Source of the DNA: Actinoplanes sp. NBC_00393
Lineage (GTDB): Bacteria > Actinomycetota > Actinomycetes > Mycobacteriales > Micromonosporaceae
Direction: 5' to 3'
NCBI RefSeq assembly: GCF_036053395.1
Contig: NZ_CP107942.1
Coordinates: forward strand, 6,032,501 to 6,096,500
DNA: 64,000 nt
Numbering within the stretch: the first letter of the stretch is position 1; each line of letters opens with the position of its first letter. Positions 48,209-60,043 of this stretch are shown one piece after another. The position numbers and the translations under genes were made by a program. The notes under the pieces were generated by a model. It was not told the DNA's origin. It did not search any database and worked only from the letters and a program-made list of their open reading frames with translations.

Positions 48209-48533
48209 GTTGCGCTCCTTGATTACCTGCTGGGTTCGGACGGACCGTAGCAAGAAGTTTCTTGCTTTGAAACCCCTTGCGAACCAACTGGCAACACTGG
48301 ACTCAGTGGAAGGCCCACGATCCGGACTAAGCGGGCGGCATTCGGCCTTCTAGCTGCGCTTCCGTTACGGGGCGACCCCGTACTGCAACGCAACCGTCAT
48401 GGAAGCAGTTGCATAGTTTGCCAGCACGAGTGTCCGCCGTCACCCTGCTGGAGAACACAGCTCTGCAACTTCTTTCACGATGCACCGAAAGTCCTGACTG
48501 GTTCGGAGCAGGCCAGGCCGGGCAAAGTAAAAA
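48209..48533. promoter_or_regulatory. malE upstream region with palindromic operator
   Basis: A 325-bp non-coding stretch. Key element: the perfect 8-bp-arm palindrome AGCAAGAA-GT-TTCTTGCT at 48249-48266, 41 bp before the malE start. A further CTTGC direct repeat follows at 48276-48280. A weaker TGCAAC...GTTGCA inverted pair lies around 48384-48414. The half-site CTTGC matches the palindrome between malR and pulA, and known Streptomyces maltose operators are also CTTGC-based. Confidence 0.7.
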
Positions 48534-48562
48534 GGCGGTGACAGGCCATGCCTGTCACCGCC
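48534..48562 (-). terminator. Intrinsic terminator after argH
   Basis: A perfect 13-bp stem, GGCGGTGACAGGC (48534-48546) and GCCTGTCACCGCC (48550-48562), with a CAT loop. On the minus strand TTTTT follows. It lies 23 bp downstream of the argH stop. Confidence 0.9.
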
Positions 48563-48585
48563 TCGAGAGGGCGCCGGGTGTCAGA

Positions 48586-50016
48586 TCAGCGCGGTACGAC
48601 CTTCTCCACCGCCCACTGACGCCAGGTGTCCAGCTTGTGCTGGACCGTGACCAGCTGCTCGCGGACCGGGCCGGGGCCGGTCGAGCCCGGAGTAGTCCGG
48701 GCGGCCAGCGCCGAGGAGACCGACAGGACCTCGCGCACCGACGGGTCGAGGTGCTCGCTGATCGTCTTCAGATCGTCGTCGGTGACGTCCTCGAGCTCGC
48801 ACTCGCGGGCCGAGCAGAGCGCCACCAGCTTGCCGGTGATCTCGTGGGCGTCGCGGAACGGCACTCCCTTGCGGACCAGCCAGTCGGCGACCTCGGTGGC
48901 GAGCGAGAAGCCCACCGGTGCCGAGGCGGCCAGCCGGTCCACGCGTACGGTCATCGTGGAGATCATGCCGGCCAGAGCCGGCAGCAGCAGTTCCAGAGTG
49001 TCCACCGCATCGAACGCGGGCTCTTTGTCCTCCTGCATGTCCCGGTCGTACGTCAGCGGCAGCCCCTTGAGCATGGTCAGCACCGCGACGAGACCGCCGA
49101 CCAGCCGACCGCTCTTGCCCCGGGCCAGCTCGGCGATGTCCGCGTTCTTCTTCTGCGGCATGATCGACGAACCGGTGGCGAACGCGTCGTCCAGCTCGAC
49201 CCAGCCGAACTCGGTCGACGTCCAGAGCACCACCTCCTCGCCGAGGCGGGACAGGTGCACGCCGATCAGCGCGGTGACGAAGAGGAACTCGGCGACGAAG
49301 TCACGGTCGGCGACGGCGTCCATCGAGTTCGGCGCGGGGGCGGTGAAGCCCAGCTCCTTGGCGACCGCGGCCGGGTCCAGCGGGAGCGACGAACCGGCCA
49401 GCGCGCCGCTGCCCAGCGGGCTGATCGCGGTCCGCACGTCCCAGTCCCGCAGCCGCTCCAGGTCGCGCAGCAGCGGCTGCACGTGCGCCAGCAGCCAGTG
49501 CCCGAAACTCACCGGCTGCGCGTGCTGCACATGGGTCATGCCGGGCGCCGGGGTGTCCACGTTGCGAGCCGCCTGCTCGGTCAGCGCGTCGGCCAGCTCG
49601 ATCAGCGCGACGGCCACCCCACGGGCGTGATCGCGCAGGTACAGCCGCAGGTCGGTGGCGACCTGGTCGTTGCGGGACCGGCCGGCGCGCAGCTTGCCGC
49701 CGAGGGTGCCGAGCCGCTCCAGCAGGCCCCGCTCCAGGGCGGTGTGCACGTCCTCGTCCTCGATCGTGGGCCGGAAGTCACCGGCCGCGCACGCCGACTC
49801 CAGGTCGTCCAGGGCGGCCAGCATCCGGCCGAGCTCGTCCGCGTCGAGCAGGCCCGCGTTCGCCAGCACCCGGGCGTGCGCGCGGGAGGCGAGCAGATCG
49901 TACGGCGCGAGACGCCAGTCGAACTGGACGCTGACGCTCAGCCGGGCCAGCGCCTCCGCCGGGCCGCCCGCGAACCGGGCACCCCAGAGCCGCGTGGGCT
50001 CTTCGCTCTCCGGCAC
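48586..50016 (-). CDS. argH: Argininosuccinate lyase
   Basis: A 476-residue enzyme for the last step of arginine synthesis, splitting argininosuccinate into arginine and fumarate. Seen: LWGARFAGGPAEALARLSVS at the N-terminus, the RSRNDQVATDLRLYLRD block, TPGMTHVQHAQPVSFGHWLLAHV and the superfamily signature GSSIMPQKKN with the catalytic Ser. It is separated from the main arg operon by the plus-strand dapE and has its own promoter region, shared with dapE in the 116-bp gap. It ends in a T-tailed terminator. Confidence 0.97.
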   Translation of the reverse strand: MPESEEPTRLWGARFAGGPAEALARLSVSVQFDWRLAPYDLLASRAHARVLANAGLLDADELGRMLAALDDLESACAAGDFRPTIEDEDVHTALERGLLERLGTLGGKLRAGRSRNDQVATDLRLYLRDHARGVAVALIELADALTEQAARNVDTPAPGMTHVQHAQPVSFGHWLLAHVQPLLRDLERLRDWDVRTAISPLGSGALAGSSLPLDPAAVAKELGFTAPAPNSMDAVADRDFVAEFLFVTALIGVHLSRLGEEVVLWTSTEFGWVELDDAFATGSSIMPQKKNADIAELARGKSGRLVGGLVAVLTMLKGLPLTYDRDMQEDKEPAFDAVDTLELLLPALAGMISTMTVRVDRLAASAPVGFSLATEVADWLVRKGVPFRDAHEITGKLVALCSARECELEDVTDDDLKTISEHLDPSVREVLSVSSALAARTTPGSTGPGPVREQLVTVQHKLDTWRQWAVEKVVPR

Positions 50017-50096
50017 ACCTTCTCCTTGATCAATCTCGCAGGAAAGTACTTCCTGACCCTATCGCCGTGGGCGTCACGCAGGACGCCAGGCCTCAC

Positions 50097-50110
50097 TGCA
50101 TAAAAATACT
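50097..50110. promoter_or_regulatory. Weak ARG-box-like site between argH and dapE
   Basis: TGCATAAAAATACT at 50097-50110 matches the left half of the actinobacterial ARG box (TGCATR) with a poor right half. It lies 81 bp upstream of argH. A GATAAT hexamer at 50119-50124 ends only 8 bp before the dapE ATG. Confidence 0.35.
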
Positions 50111-50132
50111 ACCAAGATGATAATATTGCGCC

Positions 50133-51191
50133 ATGGCCAGCCTCGATCTCACCGGCGACATCGTCGATCTCACCCGGACCATCTGCGACATCCCCAGCGT
50201 CAGCGGCGACGAGAAAGCTCTCGCCGACGCTGTCGAGACCGCCCTGCGCGCCTACCCCCACCTGGAGGTTCTCCGCGACGCCGACGCCGTGGTCGCGCGG
50301 ACGAATCTCGGCCGGGACACCCGGGTCGTGCTCGCCGGCCACCTGGACACCGTGCCGATCGCGAACAATCTGCCCACCGTCCTCGACGGCGAGATCCTGC
50401 ACGGCCGCGGCACCGTCGACATGAAGGCCGGCGTCGCCGTCTTCCTGCAGCTCGCCGCCCTGCTCGACAACCCGCGCCACGACGTCACCTACGTGTTCTA
50501 CGACCACGAGGAGGTCGCGGCTCGCCTCAACGGGCTGGGCCGCCTGGTGCGCAACCACCCCGAGTGGCTGGCCGGCGACTTCGCGGTCCTCGGCGAGCCG
50601 TCCGACGGCACGGTCGAGGGCGGCTGCCAGGGCACCATGCGCGTGAAGATCACCGTGCCGGGCGTGGCCGCGCACGCCGCCCGGTCGTGGCGCGGCAGCA
50701 ACGCGATCCACAGTGCCGGCGCCGTGCTCGACGTGCTGCGCGCCTACGAGCCGCGCCGCCCGGTCGTCGACGGCCTGCAGTACCGCGAGGGGCTGAACGC
50801 GGTGAAGATCGAGGGCGGTATCGCCGGCAACGTGATCCCCGACCTGTGCACGGTCTTCGTGAACTACCGCTTCGCCCCGGACCGGGATCCCGACGCCGCC
50901 GAGGCGCACCTGCGCGAGGTCTTCGCCGGCTTCGAGCTCGAGGTGACCGACCGCGCTCCGGGCGCCCGTCCCGGTCTGGACCGGCCGGCCGCCAAGCAGT
51001 TCGTCGACCTGGTCGGCCGCGAGCCGCAGGCCAAGCTGGGCTGGACGGACGTCTCCCGCTTCGCCGGGCTGGGCATCCCGGCGGTGAACTACGGGCCCGG
51101 CGATCCGCTGCTGGCCCACACCGACGGCGAGCACGTGCCGGTCCCGGAGATCCGCCAGGCCCTGCACGTGCTCACCACCTGGTTGAGCTGA
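50133..51191 (+). CDS. dapE: Succinyl-diaminopimelate desuccinylase
   Basis: A 352-residue M20-family metallopeptidase that removes succinate in lysine/diaminopimelate synthesis. It matches the mycobacterial DapE pattern throughout: VVLAGHLDTVPIANNLP (first metal His), GRGTVDMKAG (bridging Asp), VFYDHEEV (catalytic Glu), LGEPSDGTVEGGCQGTMRVK, AAHAARSWRGSNAIH and the C-terminal GPGDPLLAHTDGEHVP (last His). No ribosome site is seen upstream. A GATAAT -10-like hexamer ends 8 bp before the ATG, so the mRNA may be leaderless. It lies between argG and argH on the opposite strand. Confidence 0.94.
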   Translation: MASLDLTGDIVDLTRTICDIPSVSGDEKALADAVETALRAYPHLEVLRDADAVVARTNLGRDTRVVLAGHLDTVPIANNLPTVLDGEILHGRGTVDMKAGVAVFLQLAALLDNPRHDVTYVFYDHEEVAARLNGLGRLVRNHPEWLAGDFAVLGEPSDGTVEGGCQGTMRVKITVPGVAAHAARSWRGSNAIHSAGAVLDVLRAYEPRRPVVDGLQYREGLNAVKIEGGIAGNVIPDLCTVFVNYRFAPDRDPDAAEAHLREVFAGFELEVTDRAPGARPGLDRPAAKQFVDLVGREPQAKLGWTDVSRFAGLGIPAVNYGPGDPLLAHTDGEHVPVPEIRQALHVLTTWLS

Positions 51192-52430
51192 CTATTCGGC
51201 CGGCTCCGCCGCGGCCCGCGCGATCGCACCCGGTACCGAATACATGTGGGCGAACGCGCGGGCCTGCTCTCCGGTCCACAGCGACGAGCCGTGGCCGTAG
51301 ACCACGCCGGAGCGGGTGGCGGCGTCGAGCAGGCTGTGCGGGCTCTTACTGCCGAGCAGCACGATGCTGCCCTTGTGCAGCCGCACCCGTACAGTGCCGG
51401 TGACCCTGGTCTGGCTGGAGTCCAGGAAGGCCCGGAAATCGTCCATGATCGGGTCGAAGTACATCGCCTCGTGCAGCATGTCGCCGTACGTGTTGCCGAG
51501 CGTCGCCTTGGTGGCCTGCTGCCGGTTGGAGAGAACCAGCTTCTCCAGCTCGCGGTGCGCGGCGATCAGGATCAGCATGCCGGGCGCCTCGAAACCGACC
51601 CGGGCCAGGTTGCCGACCATGGTCGAGCCCATGTGGATGCCGCGGCCGATGCCGTGCTCGCCGCCGAGCACGTTGAGCGCCTGCAGGATCGCGAAGTTCT
51701 CGGTATCCCCGGTCAGCGGCTTGCCGTCCGCCGTGGTCGCCGCGACGACCTGGCCCTTCTCGAAGGTGAGCTGCAGCTCGACGCCCTCGGACGGGGCGGC
51801 GTCGATCGACTTCGTGTACGTCCAGGCGTCCTCGGGCAGGTACTCCCAGGAGCCGTACGTCTCCTCGCCGCCGATCGAGGTGCCGATCAGGCCCTCGTTG
51901 ATCGAGTACTTCTTGACCTTCTCGCTCACCTCGTAGCCACGGCCACGCAGGAAGTCGGTCTCCTCCTCGCGGGTGAGCCGCTCGTCGCGGATCGGGGTGA
52001 CGATCTCCAGCTGCGGCGCCAGGGCGCGGATCACCGCGTCGTAGCGGACGTGGTCGGCGCCGGCGCCGGTCGAGCCGTGCGCCACCGCGTCCGCGCCGAC
52101 CTTCAGGGCCACCTCGACGACCTTCTCTGCCTGGATCAGCCGCTCCGCGCCGACGCACGACGGGTAGGCGCCGTTACGCAGGTAGTTGGCCTTGATCGCG
52201 TACGTGATGACGCGGTCATAAAGCTCCGACCGGGCGTCCACGATGTGGTGCTCGACCGCGCCCAGCTCCTCGGCCCGGGCCTTGACGGCCTCACCCTCGC
52301 CGCTGTGCAGGCCGCCGGTGTCGATGTTGGCCGTCACCACCTCCCAGCCCGCCTCCCGGAAGGCGACGAGGGCGTACGAGGTGTCCAGGCCGCCCGAGAA
52401 GGCGAGAACGATCTTGCGCTTGGTGGTCAT
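51192..52430 (-). CDS. argG: Argininosuccinate synthase, divergent type
   Basis: A 412-residue enzyme that joins citrulline and aspartate using ATP. Seen: the PP-loop AFSGGLDTS at residues 10-18, the GSTGAGADHVRYD block and the citrulline-binding SIGGEETYGSWEYLPEDAW region. Compared with the usual actinobacterial ArgG (which reads LAYSGGLDTSVA...GQGGED... and TGKGNDQVRFE), this one has NIDTGGLHSGEGEAVKARAEELGA and TGAGADHVRYD. It thus belongs to a more distant ArgG branch. The start overlaps the stop of the unknown upstream gene by 4 bp (ATGA). Its stop directly abuts the convergent dapE stop. Confidence 0.93.
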   Translation of the reverse strand: MTTKRKIVLAFSGGLDTSYALVAFREAGWEVVTANIDTGGLHSGEGEAVKARAEELGAVEHHIVDARSELYDRVITYAIKANYLRNGAYPSCVGAERLIQAEKVVEVALKVGADAVAHGSTGAGADHVRYDAVIRALAPQLEIVTPIRDERLTREEETDFLRGRGYEVSEKVKKYSINEGLIGTSIGGEETYGSWEYLPEDAWTYTKSIDAAPSEGVELQLTFEKGQVVAATTADGKPLTGDTENFAILQALNVLGGEHGIGRGIHMGSTMVGNLARVGFEAPGMLILIAAHRELEKLVLSNRQQATKATLGNTYGDMLHEAMYFDPIMDDFRAFLDSSQTRVTGTVRVRLHKGSIVLLGSKSPHSLLDAATRSGVVYGHGSSLWTGEQARAFAHMYSVPGAIARAAAEPAE

Positions 52431-53313
52431 TGCGGCTTTCCTTCGAGAATCGGCACATACGTCTTGCCGTCGCGGCGAACGTGGCCGGGCGGCAGGACAT
52501 GGAACACGCAGCGGCCTGCCTCGATGTCCTTCTGCATCGCCCGCTGGCGATCGTAGTCGAACGGATCGAGCAGGAAGGTCGGCTCGGGCAGCTCTCCCCC
52601 GGCGGGCAGGGTGAGATCGCTCTGGTAGACGAACGACCCCGGCGAGGTGTGGAACGGGACGGTGGCGACCAGCACCCGCAGCGCGCCGAACTCGGTGTGC
52701 ACCTTGAGCGCGCTGTTGTCGTACTGGGTGACGCCGTCGAGCTTCTGAGCGCGGTACGCGGAGAGGGCGAGCGCCTTCGCGGCCTTGCCGAGACCGACCG
52801 CGGGCATCAGCGACCACAGCGACCAGCCGACCCAGCGGCCGTGCTCGGCGCTCGGCGCGGCGCAGTACCCGCCGACCGGGACCGGGCCACGGTAGCCGCT
52901 GTCGCGCATCTCCTGCTGCACCTTGCGCAGCAGCAGCTTCACGTCGGTGTCGAAGCGGAACGTGGACCGCTCCACCATCGCGGCGAACTCGTCCTGCGGC
53001 AGGCCGGCGATCAGCGCGGCGGCCGGCATCAGGATCAGGTCGACCATCACCCACTGCGGCATCGGGATGCCCCGGTCGCCGAACGCGATGCCGTTGATCA
53101 CGTTGAAGTAGTTCAGGAAGTCCCGGATCGACCAGTCCTTCTCCGTCGTGTCGGTGAAGTCCAGCCAGGTGAGCTTGTGCCCGTACGGGTTCTCGTTGAG
53201 GTGCGGGCGCAACGTGTCGTTGGAGGCGAGGAAGAACTCCACGCCGTGCCCGACCAGCTTGTCGGTGTGATCGGCGAAATCGGGGAAGCGCGCCTCCACC
53301 GCGGGCGTGAACA

Positions 53314-53317
<4 letters not shown>
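52427..53317 (-). CDS. Unrecognised protein in the arginine operon between argR and argG
   Basis: A 296-residue protein that I do not recognise. It overlaps argR by 4 bp at its start (ATGA, 53314-53317) and argG by 4 bp at its end, so it is translationally locked into the arginine operon. Visible features: no signal peptide or membrane helix; conserved-looking aromatic and charged patches such as [77 protein letters not shown] and [18 protein letters not shown]. It has a single Cys-Ala block ([20 protein letters not shown]). The codon bias is that of its neighbours. A role in arginine metabolism is inferred from context only. ATG 53314 is an equally good start one codon later. Confidence 0.8.
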
Positions 53318-55884
<2,567 letters not shown>

Positions 55885-55888
<4 letters not shown>

Positions 55889-56751
55889 GAGGGGACCACC
55901 ATGGTTCCGAATCCTTCTTCCGTGAAGACTTCGAGCAGAGTCGAGTGGGCGACCCGGCCGTCGACGACGTGCGCGCCGGGCACCCCGCCGCGGACCGCGC
56001 GCAGGCAGGCCTCCATCTTCGGCGCCATCCCGGACTCCAGCCGCGGGAGCAGCTTCTCCAGGGCGTCGGCGTCGATCTCGCTGGTCAGCGAGTCGCGGTC
56101 CGGCCAGTTCGTGTAGAGGCCGGGCACGTCGGTGAGGACGACCAGCTTGCGGGCGCCGAGCGCGACGGCGAGCGCCGAGGCCGCGGTGTCGGCGTTGACG
56201 TTGTGCAGCACCCCGTCGGCGTCCGGCGCCACGGTGGCGATCACCGGGATCCGGCCGGCGGCGATCAGGTCGTCCACCGCCGAGGTGTTCACCTGGTCGA
56301 CGTCGCCGACCTGACCGATGTCGACCGGCTCACCGTCGATCACCGCCTGCCGGCGGATCGCGGTGAACAGGCCCGCGTCCTCACCGGAGAGGCCCACCGC
56401 GTACGGACCGTGCTGGTTGATCAAACCGACCAGCTCGCGGCCGACCTGGCCGACCAGCACCATGCGGACCACGTCCATGGCCTCCGGGGTGGTGACCCGC
56501 AGGCCGCCGCGGAACTCGCTCTCGATGCCGAGCTTGCCCAGCATCCGGCTGATCTGCGGGCCGCCGCCGTGCACCACGACCGGCTTGATGCCGACCAGGC
56601 GCAGGAAGACCATGTCGGCCGCGAACGCCTCCTGCAGCGCCGGGTCGATCATGGCGTTGCCGCCGTACTTGATCACGATCGTGCTGCCGTGGAAACGCTC
56701 CAGCCAGGGCAGCGCCTCGATCAGGATCTCGGCCTTCTTCTGCGCTTTCAT
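55885..56751 (-). CDS. argB: Acetylglutamate kinase
   Basis: A 288-residue amino acid kinase that phosphorylates N-acetylglutamate. Seen: the nucleotide loop [10 protein letters not shown], the substrate region [73 protein letters not shown] and the C-terminal [25 protein letters not shown] typical of arginine-inhibited enzymes. I chose ATG 56751; a GTG at 56763 with GAAGG upstream is a possible alternative. It starts 19 bp after the argJ stop and overlaps argD by 4 bp. Confidence 0.95.
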
Positions 56752-56770
56752 GAGGAAGAACACCAAGCCT

Positions 56771-57955
56771 TCACGACGAGTACGCCGAGTTCTCGTGGAC
56801 GTACCCATGAGAGAGATCGGTCGTCCAGATCGTCGCGCTCATCTCGCCCTCGTGCAGGTTCACCGTCACCTTCACATCCCGGCCGGTGAGGTCGACCTTG
56901 CTGCGGTCCTCGGCGGCCGCGCCGTTCTTGCAGATCCACACGCCGTTGATGGCCACGTCGATCCGGTCCGGCTCGAAGGCCGCGCTGGTGGTGCCGACCG
57001 CGGCCAGGATCCGCCCCCAGTTCGGGTCGTTGCCGAAGAACGCCGTCTTCACCAGGTTGTTGCCCGCGATCGTCCGGCCCACCTGCACCGCATCCGCCTC
57101 GCTGGCCGCGCCGGCCACCTCGATGGCGATGTGCTTGGTGGCGCCCTCGGCGTCGGCGATCAACTGCTGGGCCAGGTCGTGGCAGACCTCGGTGACCGCG
57201 GCGGTCAGCTCCTCGAGGGTCGGCTGCTTGTCCGAGGCGCCGCTGGCCAGCAGCAGCACGGTGTCGTTGGTCGACATGCAGCCGTCCGCGTCGATCCGGT
57301 CGAAGGTGACCCGGGTGGCCGCGCGCAGTGCCGCGTCCAGCGTCTCGTTGTCCGCCGAGGCGTCCGTGGTGATCACCACGAGCATGGTGGCCAGCGCCGG
57401 GGCCAGCATCCCCGCGCCCTTGGCGATCCCGCCGACCGACCAGCCCTCGCGCTGGGCCACCGCGTTCTTCGACACGGTGTCGGTGGTCATGATCGCCTCG
57501 GCCGCCTGCGGGCCGCCGTCGGCAGCCAGCGCTTTCGCGGCCGCCTTCACCCCGGGCAGCAGCTTGTCCATCGGCAGCAGCTCGCCGATCAGGCCGGTCG
57601 AGCAGACCGCCACGTCGCCGGCGCCGATCATCATCGGCAGGGCGCCCGCTTTCGTCGTGCCGCGCAGGACCGCGGCGGTGTGCTCGGCGGTGGTGTGCGT
57701 GTCCCGGAAGCCCTGCGTGCCGGTGCAGGCGTTGGCGCCGCCCGAATTCAGCACGACGGCGCGGATCACACCGCCCTTGAGCACCTGCTCGCTCCAGAGG
57801 ACCGGCGCGGCCTTGACCCGGTTGCCGGTGAAGACACCGGCCGCGGTGTAGTCCGGGCCGTCGTTGACGACCAGGGCCACGTCCGGGTTGCCGCTGGCCT
57901 TGAGCCCGGCAGCGACGCCCGAGGCCCGGAAGCCCTTCGGATGGGTGACGGTCAC
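56771..57955 (-). CDS. argJ: Bifunctional ornithine acetyltransferase / N-acetylglutamate synthase
   Basis: A 394-residue self-cleaving enzyme that recycles the acetyl group from acetylornithine to glutamate. Seen: the autocleavage site in [22 protein letters not shown], where Thr190 of the ATML motif becomes the nucleophile. Also seen are [12 protein letters not shown] near the N-terminus and [15 protein letters not shown] towards the C-terminus. The GTG start at 57955 is preceded by a perfect AGGAGG. It follows argC with a 58-bp gap. Confidence 0.96.
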   Translation of the reverse strand: MTVTHPKGFRASGVAAGLKASGNPDVALVVNDGPDYTAAGVFTGNRVKAAPVLWSEQVLKGGVIRAVVLNSGGANACTGTQGFRDTHTTAEHTAAVLRGTTKAGALPMMIGAGDVAVCSTGLIGELLPMDKLLPGVKAAAKALAADGGPQAAEAIMTTDTVSKNAVAQREGWSVGGIAKGAGMLAPALATMLVVITTDASADNETLDAALRAATRVTFDRIDADGCMSTNDTVLLLASGASDKQPTLEELTAAVTEVCHDLAQQLIADAEGATKHIAIEVAGAASEADAVQVGRTIAGNNLVKTAFFGNDPNWGRILAAVGTTSAAFEPDRIDVAINGVWICKNGAAAEDRSKVDLTGRDVKVTVNLHEGEMSATIWTTDLSHGYVHENSAYSS

Positions 57956-58013
57956 AGTTCCTCCTGGCTCGGGCACATGAAGCCGCCGGCCGGCGGCCGG
58001 TCGAGGTGCGCGA

Positions 58014-59015
58014 TCACGGCGCGACCCCGAACACCGACAGGCCCGTGGTCTCGGGCAGACCGAACATGATGTTGGCGTTCTGCACGGCCTGACCGGCCGC
58101 ACCCTTGCCGAGGTTGTCCAGCGCGCTCACCACGATGATCCGGCCCGAGTCGATGTCGACGGTGGCCTGCAGGTGGCACGAGTTGGACCCGGCGGTCGCG
58201 GCGGTGTGCGGCCAGCTGCCCTCCGGCAGCACGTGCACGAACGGGTCATCCGCGTACGCCGCCTGCAGCGCCTCGCGCGGGTCGCCGCCGTTGAGCCGGC
58301 GGGCGGTCACGGTGGCCAGGATGCCGCGCGGCATCGGCGCCAGGATCGGCGTCATCGACAGCGAGCTCGCGCCGGTGGCCTGCTTGATCTCGGCGACGTG
58401 CTGGTGGGCGCCGACCTTGTAGGGCGACAGGTCACCCATGATCTCGCTGGCCAGCAGGTGCACCTTGGCGTTGCGCCCGGCCCCGGACGTGCCGGACGAG
58501 GCGACCACCACGACGTCCTCCGGGTCGGCGACGCCGGCCGCGATCAGCGGCGCGAGAGCCAGCGTGATCGTGGCCGCATAGCAGCCGGTGTTCGCCACCC
58601 GGTCGGAAGCGGCGATGGCCTCGCGGGCGCCGGGCAGCTCAGGCAGGCCGTAGGTCCAGGTGCCGGCGTGGCCGCCACCGTAGTAGCGGGTCCACTGCTC
58701 AGCACTCTCCAGCCGGAAGTCGGCACCCAGATCGACGACCTTCACACCGGCGTCCAGCTGGCCGGCCACGGCCGCCGACTGCCCGTGCGGCAGCGCAAGA
58801 AAGACCAGGTCAGCGCCGCGCAAGGTCTCCGCATCGGTGGCGCCGAGCACCAGATCAAGACCGGTCAACTGCGGATGTACGGCACTGACGTGCGAACCGG
58901 CCTGACTGTGCGCCGTCGCCGCGACGAGGTCGAACTCGGGATGCCCGGCGAGCAGGCGGAGCAGTTCGCCGCCCGCATACCCACTTGCCCCTGCTACCGC
59001 GACCCGGATTCCCAT
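58014..59015 (-). CDS. argC: N-acetyl-gamma-glutamyl-phosphate reductase
   Basis: A 333-residue NADPH-dependent reductase. Seen: the dinucleotide loop VAGASGYAGGELLRLL, the catalytic Cys145 in VANTGCYAATI, and AHQHVAEIKQATG with the active-site His. It is the first gene of the arg operon and has a GGAGG ribosome site 5 bp upstream of ATG 59015. An ARG-box-like palindrome begins 10 bp upstream of the start, so repression by ArgR at this promoter is very likely. Confidence 0.96.
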   Translation of the reverse strand: MGIRVAVAGASGYAGGELLRLLAGHPEFDLVAATAHSQAGSHVSAVHPQLTGLDLVLGATDAETLRGADLVFLALPHGQSAAVAGQLDAGVKVVDLGADFRLESAEQWTRYYGGGHAGTWTYGLPELPGAREAIAASDRVANTGCYAATITLALAPLIAAGVADPEDVVVVASSGTSGAGRNAKVHLLASEIMGDLSPYKVGAHQHVAEIKQATGASSLSMTPILAPMPRGILATVTARRLNGGDPREALQAAYADDPFVHVLPEGSWPHTAATAGSNSCHLQATVDIDSGRIIVVSALDNLGKGAAGQAVQNANIMFGLPETTGLSVFGVAP

Positions 59016-59024
59016 ACTTACCTC

Positions 59025-59038
59025 CGCATGACTATGCA
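59025..59038. promoter_or_regulatory. ARG box (ArgR operator) in front of argC
   Basis: On the minus strand the sequence reads TGCATAGTCATGCG. It fits the actinobacterial ARG box pattern TGCAT-N4-ATGCA with one mismatch at the last base. It lies in the 68-bp gap between egtD and argC. Confidence 0.7.
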
Positions 59039-59083
59039 GAAGACCGTATCAACTCCCAGACCGCGGCGGCAACCAGGTATCCA

Positions 59084-60043
59084 CTAACCGGCGACTCGGG
59101 CGAGGGCGACGCCGAACCAGTTGTGCGGGTCGGTCCACCAGTGGCGCAGCTCGAAGCCGGCCCTGGCCAGCTCGGTGGCCAGGCCGTCGCGGCGGAACTT
59201 CGCCGAGACCTCGGTCCGCAGCTCCTCGCCCTCCTCGAAGTCCACGATGAGATCGAGTTCCCGGATGTGCACCCGCTGGCCGGCCCTCGAGCGCAGCCGC
59301 ATTTCGATCCACTCGCGGTCCGAGTCCCAGAGGGCGACGTGTTCGAACGCCGCCGGGTCGAAGTCGGCGGCCAGCTCGCGGTTGATCACCCGGAGCACGT
59401 TGCGGTTGAAGTCGGCGGTCACCCCGGCCGCGTCGTCGTACGCCGGGACCAGCACCGCCGGGTCCTTGACCAGGTCGGCGCCGAGCAGCAGCCACTCCCC
59501 CTCGTGCAGCACCGCGCGGAGCCCGGTCAGGAAGCTCGCCCGCTCGGCCGGTTCCAGGTTGCCGATGGTGCCGCCGAGGAACGCCACCACCCGGTTGTCA
59601 CCGTCGGGCAGGTGGCCCAGGTGCCGGACGAAGTCACCGATCACCCCGCTGACGCTCAATCCCGGATAGGCGAGGTTCAGCGCGTCGACCGCCGACTCCA
59701 GGGCCGCCTCGGAGACGTCGAGCGGCACGAACGAGCCGAGCGTGCCGTGCGTGAGCATCGCGTCGAGCAGCAGCCGGGTCTTCTCCGAGGAGCCGGAACC
59801 CAGCTCGACCAGCGTCTTCGCCTCGGTGATCCGGGCGATCTCGGGCGCCCGCAGGGTCAGGATCGCCCGTTCGGTACGGGTCGGGTAGTACTCCGGCAGG
59901 CGGGTGATCTCCTCGAAGAGTTCACTGCCCCGCGAGTCGTAGAACCACTTCGGCGGCAGTTGCTTCGGTGCGCTGGTCAGGCCGGTGCGCACGTCGGAGC
60001 GGAGCGACCGGGCCAGATCCCGGTCGTCGATGAGCTTGATCAC
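59084..60043 (-). CDS. egtD: Histidine N-alpha-methyltransferase EgtD
   Basis: A 319-residue SAM-dependent methyltransferase that trimethylates histidine to hercynine, the first step of ergothioneine synthesis. Seen: PKWFYDSRGSELFEEITRLPEYYPTRTE, the SAM motif LVELGSGSSEKTRLLLDAM, FLGGTIGNLEPAERASFL and the C-terminal HWWTDPHNWFGVALA, all typical. The start overlaps egtC by 4 bp. Confidence 0.97.
   Translation of the reverse strand: MIKLIDDRDLARSLRSDVRTGLTSAPKQLPPKWFYDSRGSELFEEITRLPEYYPTRTERAILTLRAPEIARITEAKTLVELGSGSSEKTRLLLDAMLTHGTLGSFVPLDVSEAALESAVDALNLAYPGLSVSGVIGDFVRHLGHLPDGDNRVVAFLGGTIGNLEPAERASFLTGLRAVLHEGEWLLLGADLVKDPAVLVPAYDDAAGVTADFNRNVLRVINRELAADFDPAAFEHVALWDSDREWIEMRLRSRAGQRVHIRELDLIVDFEEGEELRTEVSAKFRRDGLATELARAGFELRHWWTDPHNWFGVALARVAG

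Noticed and set aside
50133..51191. M20 peptidase between argG and argH as ArgE or acetylcitrulline deacetylase
   Set aside because: It matches actinobacterial DapE along its whole length, and ArgJ makes a deacetylase unnecessary.
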